In this document: piece by piece, positions 33,369-42,355 of the stretch | How the letters are laid out: each line of letters opens with the position of its first letter | How positions within the stretch are numbered: the stretch's first letter is position 1 | NCBI RefSeq assembly: GCF_003075415.1 | Contig: NZ_QDAH01000006.1 | Location: forward strand, 62,001-126,000 | Length of the DNA stretch: 64,000 nt | DNA from: Microvirga sp. KLBC 81 | Lineage (GTDB): Bacteria > Pseudomonadota > Alphaproteobacteria > Rhizobiales > Beijerinckiaceae | Direction: 5' to 3' | Notes under the pieces: model-generated | What the model saw: only the letters and a program-made list of their open reading frames with translations | What the model was told of the DNA's origin: nothing | Database searches by the model: none | Position numbers and translations under genes: made by a program

Positions 33369-34892
33369 ATGCAGATCCTCGCCAGCGAAGCGCAAGGCAG
33401 GCTCAAGATCGGGCATCCGGTCGCCATCATCGATATCGGCTCGAACTCCGTGCGTCTCGTGGCTTACGAGGGCATGGCTCGCGCCCTGACGCCGATCTAC
33501 AACGAGAAGGTTCTCTGCGGGCTCGGCCGTCATGTGGCGACGACAGGCCAGCTGGATGAGGAGGCGGTGGACCGGGCGCTGCGCGCACTCGCCCGATTCC
33601 GAGTGCTCTGCGACACGATGCAGGTGTCCGACGTGTTCGTGCTGGCCACCGCCGCCGCACGTGATGCCTCCAACGGCCCTGCCTTCCTGGAAGCAGCGGA
33701 AAAGGCCTGTGGCTGCCCCATCAGCCTGTTGTCGGGTGCGGAAGAGGCGCGGTTCTCGGCACTGGGCATCGTGGCTGGTTTCCACGAGCCGGATGGCATT
33801 GTGGGTGACATGGGTGGCGGCAGCCTGGAACTCGTGGATGTGAAGGGCGCGTCCGTGGGCAAGGGCATCACGATGCCGCTCGGCGGCTTGGCCCTTCAGG
33901 ACATGAGTGGCGGCTCGCTCAAGAAGGCGCAGAAGATCGTGCGCACAGCCCTGGAGCGCGCTCCGGAGTATCTCGAAAACCTGCATGGACGCACCTTCTA
34001 TGCGGTCGGCGGCACCTGGCGCGCGTTATCGCGTCTGCACCAGGCGGCCCGCGATTACCCACTCCATGTGATGCATGGCTATCTTCTCAACCCGGAAGAT
34101 GGTCTCGACTTCCTGCACCTTGTGGAGGAGGCGGACGCCAAGACCCTGAAGGATATCGAGAGCGTCTCCGAGGCCCGCAGGCCGCTTTTGGCCTATGGCG
34201 CGATCGTGCTGGAAGAGATCATTCGGCTCGGTGAGCCGAAGGAGGTCGCCATCTCCGCCTTCGGCGTCCGTGAGGGCGTGCTCTACGACAAGCTCGATCC
34301 GGTTACGCAGAAGCGCGATCCGCTTCTTGCCGCTGCCAGCGACCTCAACCTGCTCCGGTCCCGTTCCCCGCGCCATGGCCAGGAACTCTGCGAGTGGACC
34401 GAAGCCTTCATGAAGAGCTTGGGCGTCACGGAAACCCAGACGGAAACCCGGTTGCGCCGTGCTGCCTGCCTGCTCGCCGATATCGGCTGGCGCGCTCATC
34501 CCGATTACCGGGGCGAGCAGAGCCTCAACCTCATCGCCTACGGCGCCTTCGCCGGCCTCGATCATCCGGGCCGCGCCTATCTCGCGCTCTCGATTTTCTT
34601 CCGCCACGAGGGCCTCTCGCCGGACAAGGTGGGCTCGCGCATCAAGTCTCTGGCAGGGCCGCGCTATCTGGAACGCGCGCGCCTGCTCGCGGCGCTCATG
34701 CGCGTCGCCTATCCGGTTTCGGTGTCGATGGAAGGTATCCTGCCGCACGCCCCCCTGCGGGTGCGGGGCGGCCAGGTGGTGCTGCAATTGCCGCCTCACC
34801 TGGAGGATCTCGCCAATGAGCGGCTCGTGGGCCGGGTCAGGTCGCTCGCCAAGCTCCTCAACATGGAGTCGGCGATCGAGATCGTGGGCTGA
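33369..34892 (+). CDS. ppx: Exopolyphosphatase / guanosine pentaphosphate phosphohydrolase
   Basis: 507 residues from ATG 33369, one base after the ppk stop; a GTG at 33354 would overlap ppk. The ASKHA ATPase-like core has AIIDIGSNSVRLVAYEG (phosphate loop 1) and GDMGGGSLELVDV (phosphate loop 2), followed by the HD-like C-terminal domain. It removes terminal phosphates from polyphosphate and, in some members, converts pppGpp to ppGpp. The pair ppk-ppx fits a polyphosphate regulation operon together with hdaA. Confidence 0.94.
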   Translation: MQILASEAQGRLKIGHPVAIIDIGSNSVRLVAYEGMARALTPIYNEKVLCGLGRHVATTGQLDEEAVDRALRALARFRVLCDTMQVSDVFVLATAAARDASNGPAFLEAAEKACGCPISLLSGAEEARFSALGIVAGFHEPDGIVGDMGGGSLELVDVKGASVGKGITMPLGGLALQDMSGGSLKKAQKIVRTALERAPEYLENLHGRTFYAVGGTWRALSRLHQAARDYPLHVMHGYLLNPEDGLDFLHLVEEADAKTLKDIESVSEARRPLLAYGAIVLEEIIRLGEPKEVAISAFGVREGVLYDKLDPVTQKRDPLLAAASDLNLLRSRSPRHGQELCEWTEAFMKSLGVTETQTETRLRRAACLLADIGWRAHPDYRGEQSLNLIAYGAFAGLDHPGRAYLALSIFFRHEGLSPDKVGSRIKSLAGPRYLERARLLAALMRVAYPVSVSMEGILPHAPLRVRGGQVVLQLPPHLEDLANERLVGRVRSLAKLLNMESAIEIVG

Positions 34893-34997
34893 GCAGCTGC
34901 CGAGGGTTTGATTTTTCGATCACTCAGTGCAACCTTGCCGAAAGGTAAGATGAGCCCCGATCAGAAAGCCAATAGGGGGCTCAAGCGGGAGTAATTA

Positions 34998-35621
34998 ATG
35001 AGCCTTATCAACCTATCCGCGGTCGGAAACGCGCAGCATTCGCGTGACCCCTACGATCATCTTCTGGCGTCCAGATTCCTGAAGGAAGATGCGATCGAGG
35101 AGCTCCGGCGCGACTTTCCGCAGATCGACAAGCCGGGTTATCTCACGGTCGACGAGGTCAAGCTGCATGGCCGTTTCAAGCAGCTCATCGAGGAACTCGA
35201 AGGCCCCGAGTTGACGGAGGCCCTGTCAAAGAAGTTCGGAATCGACCTGCATCCCTATCCGCGCCTCACCACGATCATGAAGCGCTCGCAGCCGAAATAC
35301 GGCGCAATCCACACGGACGGTCCATCCAAGGTCATGACCATGCTCGTCTACATGAATGACGAGTGGCAGAAGGACGATGGCGGCCGTCTCCGCGTGCTCT
35401 ACGACGGCAAGAATTTTGAGCCCTACAAGCTGGAAGTGCCGCCGATGATGGGCACCATGTTCGCCTTCCTGCGCTCCGACAATTCCTGGCATGGCCACCT
35501 GCCGTTCGCCGGCGAGCGTCGCGTCGTCCAGATCGCCTGGGTGAAGAGCCAGGCGGACGTGGACCGCAAGAAGAAGCACAACAAGGTCGCCCAGTTCTTC
35601 AAGGGCATCTTCGGGCGGTAA
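34998..35621 (+). CDS. 2-oxoglutarate/Fe(II)-dependent oxygenase family protein
   Basis: 207 residues with the facial triad readable as H105-x-D107 (AIHTDGPSK) and a distal His in SWHGHLPF (H165 or H167), followed by RRVVQIAW whose Arg binds 2-oxoglutarate. The C-terminus is lysine-rich. This prolyl-4-hydroxylase-like fold hydroxylates proteins or small molecules, but nothing identifies the substrate. GGGAG nine bases before ATG 34998 supports the start. It sits alone between ppx and the rnd gene, which is on the opposite strand. Confidence 0.82.
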   Translation: MSLINLSAVGNAQHSRDPYDHLLASRFLKEDAIEELRRDFPQIDKPGYLTVDEVKLHGRFKQLIEELEGPELTEALSKKFGIDLHPYPRLTTIMKRSQPKYGAIHTDGPSKVMTMLVYMNDEWQKDDGGRLRVLYDGKNFEPYKLEVPPMMGTMFAFLRSDNSWHGHLPFAGERRVVQIAWVKSQADVDRKKKHNKVAQFFKGIFGR

Positions 35622-35654
35622 GCCACAATTCTTGAAACATAGAAGGATCTTTTC

Positions 35655-35683
35655 GTCATGGCCGGCGCAAGGCCGGCCATGGC
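35655..35683. repeat. Short GGCCGG hairpin repeat
   Basis: GTCATGGCCGGC-gcaa-GGCCGGCCATGGC, a single-arm relative of the GTCAT repeats, between the convergent oxygenase and rnd genes; it may act as a bidirectional transcription block. Confidence 0.7.
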
Positions 35684-35717
35684 GGTAGGAGACAAATGTC
35701 TCGTTTGTGAACGGTGC

Positions 35718-36878
35718 TTATTCCGATGCAATCGCCTTGAGCTTCACCCGCCCGCGCTCCAGCACGAGGCCGAGCTGGCCGTTCTTGAGGGCGAGCGCCT
35801 TTTCGCCGAACAGAGCCCGGCGCCAGCCGTGCAGGGAGGGCACGTCCGCCGTGTCGCTCTCGGCGATGGCTTCCAGCTCCTCGACGGTGGCGACGATCTT
35901 GGGAGCCACGCCTTCCTGCTCGGCCACCGCTTTGAGCAGGACCTTCAGGAGATCGACGACGGCACCCGTATTGCCACGGCCCCGGCTGCGCTCCGGCACG
36001 GGGATGCTGGCGAAATCGCGGGTGACGCCGCGTTCCACGGCTTCCAGGATATCGGCGCCCGTGCGGGAACGCTCAAAGCCGTTGGGGATCGAACGCAAGC
36101 GGCCCAGAGCCTCCACGCTGCGGGGAGCAGAGGTGGCGATGTCGATCAACGCATCGTCCTTGAGGATGCGCCCTCGGGGTACGTCGCGGTTCTGCGCCTC
36201 ACGCTCGCGCCAGGCGGCGACCTCCATGAGGACGGCGATCTCTTTCGGCTTGCGCAGGCGGCCGCCGAGCCGACGCCAGGCGTTGTTCGGATCCGCCTGA
36301 TAGGTCTCCGGAGAGGTGAGGATGGACATCTCCTCTCTCAGCCAGCCGAGACGGCCGTTCTTTTCAAGCTGGGCCATCAGCGCCTCATAGACCTTCACCA
36401 GATGGGTGACGTCCGAGAGCGCATAGGTGAGCTGTGCGTCCGTGAGGGGCCGGCGCGACCAGTCGGTGAAGCGGGAGGATTTGTCGATCTTGGCCTTGGC
36501 GAGATCGTTCACCAGCTGTTCGTAGGACACCGAATCGCCGTAGCCGCAGACCATGGCGGCCACCTGGGTGTCGAACAGGGGATCGGGGACGATGCTGCCA
36601 AGGTTCCAGATGATTTCCAGATCCTGCCGGGCTGAGTGGAAGACCTTCACCACGCTCATGTTGGCCATGAGCGCCATGAAGGGCGCGAGACTGAGGTCCT
36701 CGGCCAGCGGATCGATGAGATAGGCGTCCGAAGGATCCGGCCCTGCCATCTGGATCAGGCAAAGCTTCGGGAAATAGGTGGTCTCGCGCAGGAACTCCGT
36801 ATCGACGGTGACGAACGGGTGCTGGCTCAGGCGGGAGCAGGCGGCTTCGAGCGCCTCGGTGGTCGTAATCAAATCCAT
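35718..36878 (-). CDS. rnd: Ribonuclease D
   Basis: 386 residues: a DEDDy 3'-5' exonuclease domain (VDTEF with D26 and E28, [11 protein letters not shown] with D86, then the Y/D motif in [10 protein letters not shown]) and one or two HRDC domains after residue 200 that help bind RNA. RNase D trims tRNA 3' ends. ATG 36878 begins [14 protein letters not shown]; longer upstream readings start in the spacer after the next gene. The 44-base gap to the upstream small gene suggests possible co-transcription. Confidence 0.95.
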   Translation of the reverse strand: MDLITTTEALEAACSRLSQHPFVTVDTEFLRETTYFPKLCLIQMAGPDPSDAYLIDPLAEDLSLAPFMALMANMSVVKVFHSARQDLEIIWNLGSIVPDPLFDTQVAAMVCGYGDSVSYEQLVNDLAKAKIDKSSRFTDWSRRPLTDAQLTYALSDVTHLVKVYEALMAQLEKNGRLGWLREEMSILTSPETYQADPNNAWRRLGGRLRKPKEIAVLMEVAAWREREAQNRDVPRGRILKDDALIDIATSAPRSVEALGRLRSIPNGFERSRTGADILEAVERGVTRDFASIPVPERSRGRGNTGAVVDLLKVLLKAVAEQEGVAPKIVATVEELEAIAESDTADVPSLHGWRRALFGEKALALKNGQLGLVLERGRVKLKAIASE

Positions 36879-36922
36879 GGAGAAGTCTTTTAGCCGAACC
36901 TGTTGATGCAGGCGACTCCCCC

Positions 36923-37288
36923 TTAAGCTCTGCGGAGGGCTTTCCTCCGCTCTTTTGCCTGCCGTTCGGCCCGCTTCATGAGCCAATCCAGGATGTTGCG
37001 GTGGACCACGAGGCCGGTCTCCGCATCCTCCAGGCGCTCGATCCGGTCCACCCGGAAGCCGCGATAGCCGTCATCGGCCATGTCGATGCCGCCTAGGAGC
37101 ATTTTGCCAGGGCCCACTTTCAGCTCGCGCGCGATCACCCAGCGCCGGGTCGGGTTGCCGGCCTGGTCCACATAGTCGATCTCAAGCGCGCCATCAAAGG
37201 GATAGACGTGCCAATTCCCCTCGATCCGCTCCTCGTTGGGAGCGTTCCGGCCATGTTGCAGCAGGGTTGTCGCGTGGTTCGTCATCAT
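36923..37288 (-). CDS. Small conserved protein with WYL-like beta domain
   Basis: 121 residues. The segment from [21 protein letters not shown], through [12 protein letters not shown], to [11 protein letters not shown] looks like a compact WYL/SH3-like beta domain (IDY-x..-FRVDRI order), followed by a helical, strongly basic C-terminus. WYL domains bind ligands or nucleotides in regulators; here it stands without a DNA-binding domain, so the role is open. ATG 37288 or 37285 starts it; no clear ribosome-binding site is seen. Confidence 0.65.
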   Translation of the reverse strand: MMTNHATTLLQHGRNAPNEERIEGNWHVYPFDGALEIDYVDQAGNPTRRWVIARELKVGPGKMLLGGIDMADDGYRGFRVDRIERLEDAETGLVVHRNILDWLMKRAERQAKERRKALRRA

Positions 37289-37690
37289 GAGGCTGATATG
37301 GTAATTCACGCTTTGTTCTTCAAGGGAAAAGCCTTGAAAAATAAGGATTTGGACAGAAAAGAGGGCCGGAACAAGCCCGGCCATGACGAGGAGAGCGTCG
37401 GTCACGCGATCCCGGATCGGCTCGCGCCGCCCGGGATGACTCCCACCACGTCACCCCGGGGCTCGTCCCGGGTATCCACGTCTTCATGGCTCAGCGGTTC
37501 TCAAGACGTTGATGGCCGGGACTGATCCCCGGATCATGTCCGGGGACGGCCATGACGGAGGGCTGCGACAAAGGAAGAGCTGAAATCCGGCCCATCCGCG
37601 CTCATTTCAGCCTTCCGCCTTGACTTCCCCGGCCTCCCATGGATGTTGCGCGTAACTCCGAACCAGCAGGCTTTTTCCATGTCCGCCTCC
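37289..37690. repeat. 402-base spacer rich in repeats before aspS
   Basis: Contains a GGCCGG-aacaa-CCCGGCC hairpin ending in ATGAC (about 37364-37386) and a composite element (37450-37556) with GTCACCCCGGG-gctcgt-CCCGGGT, a CCACGTCTT/AAGACGTTG middle arm and a TCCCCGG-atcatg-TCCGGGGA arm, ending GGCCATGAC. No gene is visible. The last 130 bases should hold the aspS promoter, which I could not place. Confidence 0.6.
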
Positions 37691-39499
37691 ATGCACCGTT
37701 ACCGTACTCACACCTGCGGCGCGCTCCGCGAATCCGATGTCGGCCAGACGGCCCGCCTTTCCGGCTGGTGTCACCGCATCCGCGACCACGGTGGCGTGCT
37801 GTTCATCGACTTGCGCGACCATTACGGCATGACGCAGTGCGTGATCGATCCGGATTCCCCGGCCTTCAGGCTGGCTGAGACCGCACGTTCCGAGTGGGTG
37901 ATCCGCGTGGACGGCAAGGTGCGCAAGCGCCCGGCCGGCACCGAGAACCCGGAACTGCCCACCGGCATGATCGAGGTCTACATCACCGACATGGAGGTGC
38001 TTGGTCCGGCGGACGAGCTTCCGATGCCGGTCTTCGGCGACCAGGAATACCCGGAGGAGACCCGCCTCAAGTACCGGTATCTCGACCTTCGCCGCGAGAA
38101 GCTGCACAACAACATCATGAAGCGTGGCGCCATCATCGACAGCCTGCGCAACCGCATGAAGTCGAGCGGCTTCTTCGAGTTCACGACGCCGATCCTGACG
38201 GCCTCGTCGCCCGAAGGCGCGCGCGACTTCCTGGTGCCCTCGCGCATCCATCCCGGCAAGTTCTACGCGCTGCCGCAGGCCCCGCAGCAGTTCAAGCAGC
38301 TGATCATGATGTCCGGCTTCGACCGGTACTTCCAGATCGCGCCGTGCTTCCGCGACGAGGACCCGCGCGCCGACCGTCTGCCGGGCGAGTTCTATCAGCT
38401 CGACGTGGAGATGAGCTTCGTCACGCAGGAAGACATCTTCCAGACCATGGAGCCGGTGATCCGAGACACGTTCAAGGAGTTCGCGGACGGCAAGCCAGTG
38501 ACGGATGTGTTCCCGCGCATCCCGTATTTCGAGGCGATGCTGAAATACGGCTCCGACAAGCCGGATCTGCGCAACCCGCTCGTGATCGCCGACGTGTCGG
38601 AGGTGTTCGAGCGTGAGGACGTGACCTTCAACGCGTTCAAGAACGTCATCAAGTCCGGCGGCGTGGTGCGCGCCATTCCGGCCACGGGCGCAGCCTCGCA
38701 GCCGCGCTCCTTCTTCGACAAGCTCAACGACTGGGCCCGTACGGAAGGTGCGCCCGGCCTCGGCTATATCGTGTTCGAGGAAGAAGGCGGCCAGATCCAG
38801 GCCAAGGGCCCCATCGCCAAGTTCATCCCTGACGAAGCGCAGGCCATCATCCGGGAGAAGGCCGGCATCAAGGCTGGCGACGCGGTGTTCTTCTCGGCCG
38901 GCGTCGAGGACAAGGCAGCCTCGCTCGCCGGCAAGGCGCGCGTGCGCATCGGCGACGAGCTGGGTCTTGGCAACAAGGACCAGTTCGCCTTCTGCTGGAT
39001 CGTCGACTTCCCGCAATACGAGTGGAACGAGGACGAGAAGAGGATCGACTTCTCCCACAACCCGTTCTCCATGGGCAACATGGACCACGACGCCTTCATG
39101 GCGCTCGATCCGTCGGACAGGGACAGGATCCTCAAGATCACGGCCTTCCAGTACGACTTGACCTGCAACGGCTACGAGATCGCTTCGGGCTCGATCCGTA
39201 ACCACCGCCCCGACCGGATGGTGAAGGCCTTCGAGATCGCAGGTTACGGCGAAAGGGAAGTGATGGAGCGCTTCGGCGGCATGTACCGCGCCTTCCAGTA
39301 CGGCGCACCGCCCCACGGCGGCATGGCGGCCGGCGTGGACCGCATCGTGATGCTGCTCTGCGGCGCGCAGAACCTGCGCGAAATCACGCTCTTCCCGATG
39401 AACCAGAAGGCGGAAGACCTGCTGCTCGGCGCGCCCTCCGAGGCGACACCCAAGCAGTTGCGTGAGCTGCACATCCGGACGCACCTGCCGGAGAAATAA
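37691..39499 (+). CDS. aspS: Aspartyl-tRNA synthetase (probably non-discriminating)
   Basis: 602 residues, bacterial type: an anticodon-binding OB fold ([34 protein letters not shown]), class II motifs (motif 2 [16 protein letters not shown], motif 3 [13 protein letters not shown]) and the inserted GAD domain between about 290 and 420. It charges tRNA-Asp and, in organisms relying on GatCAB, also tRNA-Asn. With gatCAB in the same window the non-discriminating role is likely but needs an AsnRS search of the genome. ATG 37691 is the usual start; ATG 37679 is an alternative. Confidence 0.96.
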   Translation: MHRYRTHTCGALRESDVGQTARLSGWCHRIRDHGGVLFIDLRDHYGMTQCVIDPDSPAFRLAETARSEWVIRVDGKVRKRPAGTENPELPTGMIEVYITDMEVLGPADELPMPVFGDQEYPEETRLKYRYLDLRREKLHNNIMKRGAIIDSLRNRMKSSGFFEFTTPILTASSPEGARDFLVPSRIHPGKFYALPQAPQQFKQLIMMSGFDRYFQIAPCFRDEDPRADRLPGEFYQLDVEMSFVTQEDIFQTMEPVIRDTFKEFADGKPVTDVFPRIPYFEAMLKYGSDKPDLRNPLVIADVSEVFEREDVTFNAFKNVIKSGGVVRAIPATGAASQPRSFFDKLNDWARTEGAPGLGYIVFEEEGGQIQAKGPIAKFIPDEAQAIIREKAGIKAGDAVFFSAGVEDKAASLAGKARVRIGDELGLGNKDQFAFCWIVDFPQYEWNEDEKRIDFSHNPFSMGNMDHDAFMALDPSDRDRILKITAFQYDLTCNGYEIASGSIRNHRPDRMVKAFEIAGYGEREVMERFGGMYRAFQYGAPPHGGMAAGVDRIVMLLCGAQNLREITLFPMNQKAEDLLLGAPSEATPKQLRELHIRTHLPEK

Positions 39500-39583
39500 T
39501 GAGCCTCGCTCCGGGGGCGTGAAGTCAGTAGCCGCGTCGTCGCCGGCTTGTCACTCCACCTCGTCGAGATCGTACCTGCCGTC

Positions 39584-39671
39584 GTCATGGCCGGGCTTGT
39601 CCCGGCCATCCACGTCTTGAGAACCAAGGCGGTGAAAAGGCGTGGATCCCCGGATCGAGTCCGGGGATGAC
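39584..39671. repeat. Cloverleaf-like GTCAT/ATGAC repeat (well-preserved copy)
   Basis: An 88-bp element with an outer stem GTCAT/ATGAC and three hairpins: TGGCCGGG-cttgt-CCCGGCCA, CCACGTCTT...AAGGCGTGG and TCCCCGG-atcgag-TCCGGGGA. The folded form is a four-way junction. Confidence 0.85.
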
Positions 39672-39932
39672 GTGGAGAGTGCCGGGAGGGCGCACGGTCC
39701 TGCCGGTTCGTCCACTCGCCCGGTCTCGCATCGCCCGTGCCTTATTTCGTCCTGCAGGAGGCGAGGGGGGAGACGGACCGCTTCATCTTCCCGACCGTCT
39801 TGCGTTCCGGGCAGAATTGTCATGCCTGCATCCTTCGTCTCCTCTCCCCGCGAGAGAAGAACATTGACGCGATGGCTAAGGGCGCGCACAAGGACCTTTC
39901 AAGTTAAACGGCTGGTGTAAGGAGCGTCGGCG
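39672..39932. other. Spacer before maeB
   Basis: About 260 bases without a supportable gene. Short open frames on both strands have no start context or recognisable domain. The maeB ribosome-binding site (AAGGAGC) is at the right end. Confidence 0.5.
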
Positions 39933-42236
39933 ATGGGAGAGAACATCTCGCAGGATCTGAAATCGGGGGCGATGTTCTATCACCAGCATCCGCGCCCTGG
40001 TAAGCTCGAGATCCAACCCACCAAGCCTCTCGGCAACCAGCGCGACTTGGCTCTGGCCTATTCCCCGGGTGTTGCCGCCCCCTGCGAGGCCATCGCCGCC
40101 GATCCGAATGAGGCCGCCAATCTCACCTCCCGCCAGAACCTGGTGGCCGTGATCTCCAACGGCACCGCCGTGCTGGGCTTGGGCGATATCGGCCCGCTCG
40201 CCTCCAAGCCCGTGATGGAGGGCAAGGCGGTCCTGTTCAAGAAGTTCTCCGGCATCGACGTGTTCGACATCGAGGTGGCCGAGAAGAATGTGGACAAGCT
40301 CGTCGAGGTGATCGCAGCCCTCGAGCCCACCTTCGGCGGCATCAACCTGGAAGACATCAAGGCGCCTGAATGCTTCGAGGTGGAGGAGCGGTTGAAGGCC
40401 CGCATGGGCATTCCGGTTTTCCACGACGACCAGCATGGCACTGCCATCATTGTGGGCGCGGCTGTCACCAACGCGCTTGAACTCGCGGGCAAGGACATCG
40501 CCGAGGTGAAGATCGTCACCTCAGGCGCCGGCGCTGCCGCGCTCGCCTGCCTCAATCTTCTGGTCTCGCTCGGCGCGAAGCGCGAGAACATCTGGGTCAC
40601 GGATATCGAAGGCGTGGTCCATGACGGCCGCAACGAACTCATGGACCGCTGGAAGTCGGTCTATGCGCAGAAGACCGATGCGCGCACGCTCAGTGACGTG
40701 ATCCCGGATGCGGACGTGTTCCTCGGCCTCTCGGCCGGCGGCGTGCTGAAGCCCGAGATGGTGGCGAAGATGGCGCCGCGTCCGCTCATCCTCGCGCTCG
40801 CCAATCCCTATCCTGAGATCATGCCGGAAGACGCCGAGGCCGCGCGCCCCGACGCCATGATCTGCACGGGCCGCTCGGATTACCCGAACCAGGTCAACAA
40901 CGTCCTCTGCTTCCCCTACATCTTCCGCGGCGCGCTCGATGTGGGTGCGACCACCATCAACGAGGAGATGAAGGCCGCCGCCGTGAAGGCGATCGCGAGC
41001 CTTGCCCGCGAGGCCCCGTCAGAAGTCGTGGCGCGCGCCTATGGCGGCGAGGCGCATCCCTTCGGCCGCAAGTCACTGATCCCGAGCCCCTTCGATCCGC
41101 GTCTCATCCTGCGCATCGCGCCGGCTGTGGCGAAGGCCGCCATGGATTCGGGCGTCGCCAAGCGCCCGCTGGAGGATCTGGAGGCTTACACCGAGTCCCT
41201 CGGCCGCTTCGTGTTCCGCTCCGGCTTCATCATGAAGCCGCTCTTTTCCCAGGCGAAATCCGACCCGAAGCGTGTGATCTACGCCGAGGGCGAAGACGAG
41301 CGCGTGCTGCGCGCGGTGCAGGTCATCGTCGAGGAAGGCATCGCCAAGCCCATCCTGATCGGCCGTCCGAACGTCGTGGAGGCGCGCATCAAGCGCTTCG
41401 GCCTCTCGATGGAGATCGGTAAGCATTTCGAGCTGGTGAACCCCGAGGACGATCCGCGCTATCGCGACTACGTCGCGTCCTACGTGGAAGCCGCTGGCCG
41501 CAAAGGCATCACCCCCGATGCGGCAAAAACGCTGGTTCGCACCAACTCCACGGTCATCGGTGCACTCGCCGTGCGGCGCGGCGATGCGGATGCGCTGATC
41601 TGCGGTCTCGAGGGGCGCTTCCAGTCCCGCGTGAAACACATCAAGGACATCATCGGCCTTGCCCCCGGCGTGCACGAGATGGCGGCTCTGTCGCTCGTCA
41701 TCACGACAAAGGGCGCATACTTCCTCGCCGACACGCATGTGCAGTTCGACCCGAGCGCGGAGGAGATCGCCGACATGGCGATTGCCTGCGCCAGCCACGT
41801 GCGCCGCTTCGGCATCGAGCCGAAGATCGCGCTGCTCTCCCACGCCGACTTCGGCGCGGCCGATACGCGCTCTGCCGTGAAGATGCGCGAGGCGCTCGCC
41901 TGCATCAACGAACGCGCGCCCGATCTCGAAGTCGATGGCGAGATGCAGGCGGATGCCGCTCTCTCCCAGATGATCCGCGACCGTGTGAATCCCGGATCGC
42001 GCCTGAAGGGCGAAGCGAACGTGCTGATCATGCCGAACCTGGATGCGGCCAACATCGCCTTTCAGTTCACGAAGATCCTGGCGGATTCGCTCCCCGTCGG
42101 TCCGATCCTCATCGGTCCCGCGAAGCCCGCGCATATCCTCACGCCGTCGGTCACGGCGCGCGGTATCGTGAACATCACGGCCATCGCCGTGGTGGAGGCA
42201 CAGGCCGCCGAGCAGGACCAGCCGCAGCTGATTTGA
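39933..42236 (+). CDS. maeB: NADP-dependent malic enzyme with C-terminal phosphotransacetylase-like domain
   Basis: 767 residues. The malic-enzyme half (1 to about 420) has [25 protein letters not shown] [23 protein letters not shown], the NAD(P)-binding [15 protein letters not shown] and FDIEVAEK. The C-terminal half (about 430-767) is a phosphate acetyltransferase-like domain. Such fused enzymes decarboxylate malate to pyruvate, and the PTA-like domain, normally inactive as an acetyltransferase, mediates acetyl-CoA control. AAGGAGC nine bases upstream fixes ATG 39933. It is monocistronic with repeats on both sides. Confidence 0.95.
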   Translation: MGENISQDLKSGAMFYHQHPRPGKLEIQPTKPLGNQRDLALAYSPGVAAPCEAIAADPNEAANLTSRQNLVAVISNGTAVLGLGDIGPLASKPVMEGKAVLFKKFSGIDVFDIEVAEKNVDKLVEVIAALEPTFGGINLEDIKAPECFEVEERLKARMGIPVFHDDQHGTAIIVGAAVTNALELAGKDIAEVKIVTSGAGAAALACLNLLVSLGAKRENIWVTDIEGVVHDGRNELMDRWKSVYAQKTDARTLSDVIPDADVFLGLSAGGVLKPEMVAKMAPRPLILALANPYPEIMPEDAEAARPDAMICTGRSDYPNQVNNVLCFPYIFRGALDVGATTINEEMKAAAVKAIASLAREAPSEVVARAYGGEAHPFGRKSLIPSPFDPRLILRIAPAVAKAAMDSGVAKRPLEDLEAYTESLGRFVFRSGFIMKPLFSQAKSDPKRVIYAEGEDERVLRAVQVIVEEGIAKPILIGRPNVVEARIKRFGLSMEIGKHFELVNPEDDPRYRDYVASYVEAAGRKGITPDAAKTLVRTNSTVIGALAVRRGDADALICGLEGRFQSRVKHIKDIIGLAPGVHEMAALSLVITTKGAYFLADTHVQFDPSAEEIADMAIACASHVRRFGIEPKIALLSHADFGAADTRSAVKMREALACINERAPDLEVDGEMQADAALSQMIRDRVNPGSRLKGEANVLIMPNLDAANIAFQFTKILADSLPVGPILIGPAKPAHILTPSVTARGIVNITAIAVVEAQAAEQDQPQLI

Positions 42237-42263
42237 TCCGATCTCGAGAGATATCGATTATTT

Positions 42264-42344
42264 GTCATGGCCGGGCTCGTCCCGGCCATCCACGTCTTAG
42301 GGCGGGTTAAAGGCGTGGATCCCCGGAACAAGTCCGGGGATGAC
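42264..42344. repeat. Cloverleaf-like GTCAT/ATGAC repeat
   Basis: An 81-bp element matching 39584-39671: TGGCCGGG-ctcgt-CCCGGCCA, CCACGTCTT...AAGGCGTGG and TCCCCGG-aacaag-TCCGGGGA, ending ATGAC. It sits between convergent maeB and the exported-protein gene. Confidence 0.85.
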
Positions 42345-42355
42345 GAGCAGTGCGA

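Noticed and set aside
37607-39484. A 625-codon open frame antisense to aspS
   Set aside because: Same cause: high GC at third positions opens the antisense frame; composition is not protein-like.
39672-39932. Short protein-coding gene before maeB
   Set aside because: The open frames in this spacer have repeat-derived sequence at one end and no recognisable domain or start context.
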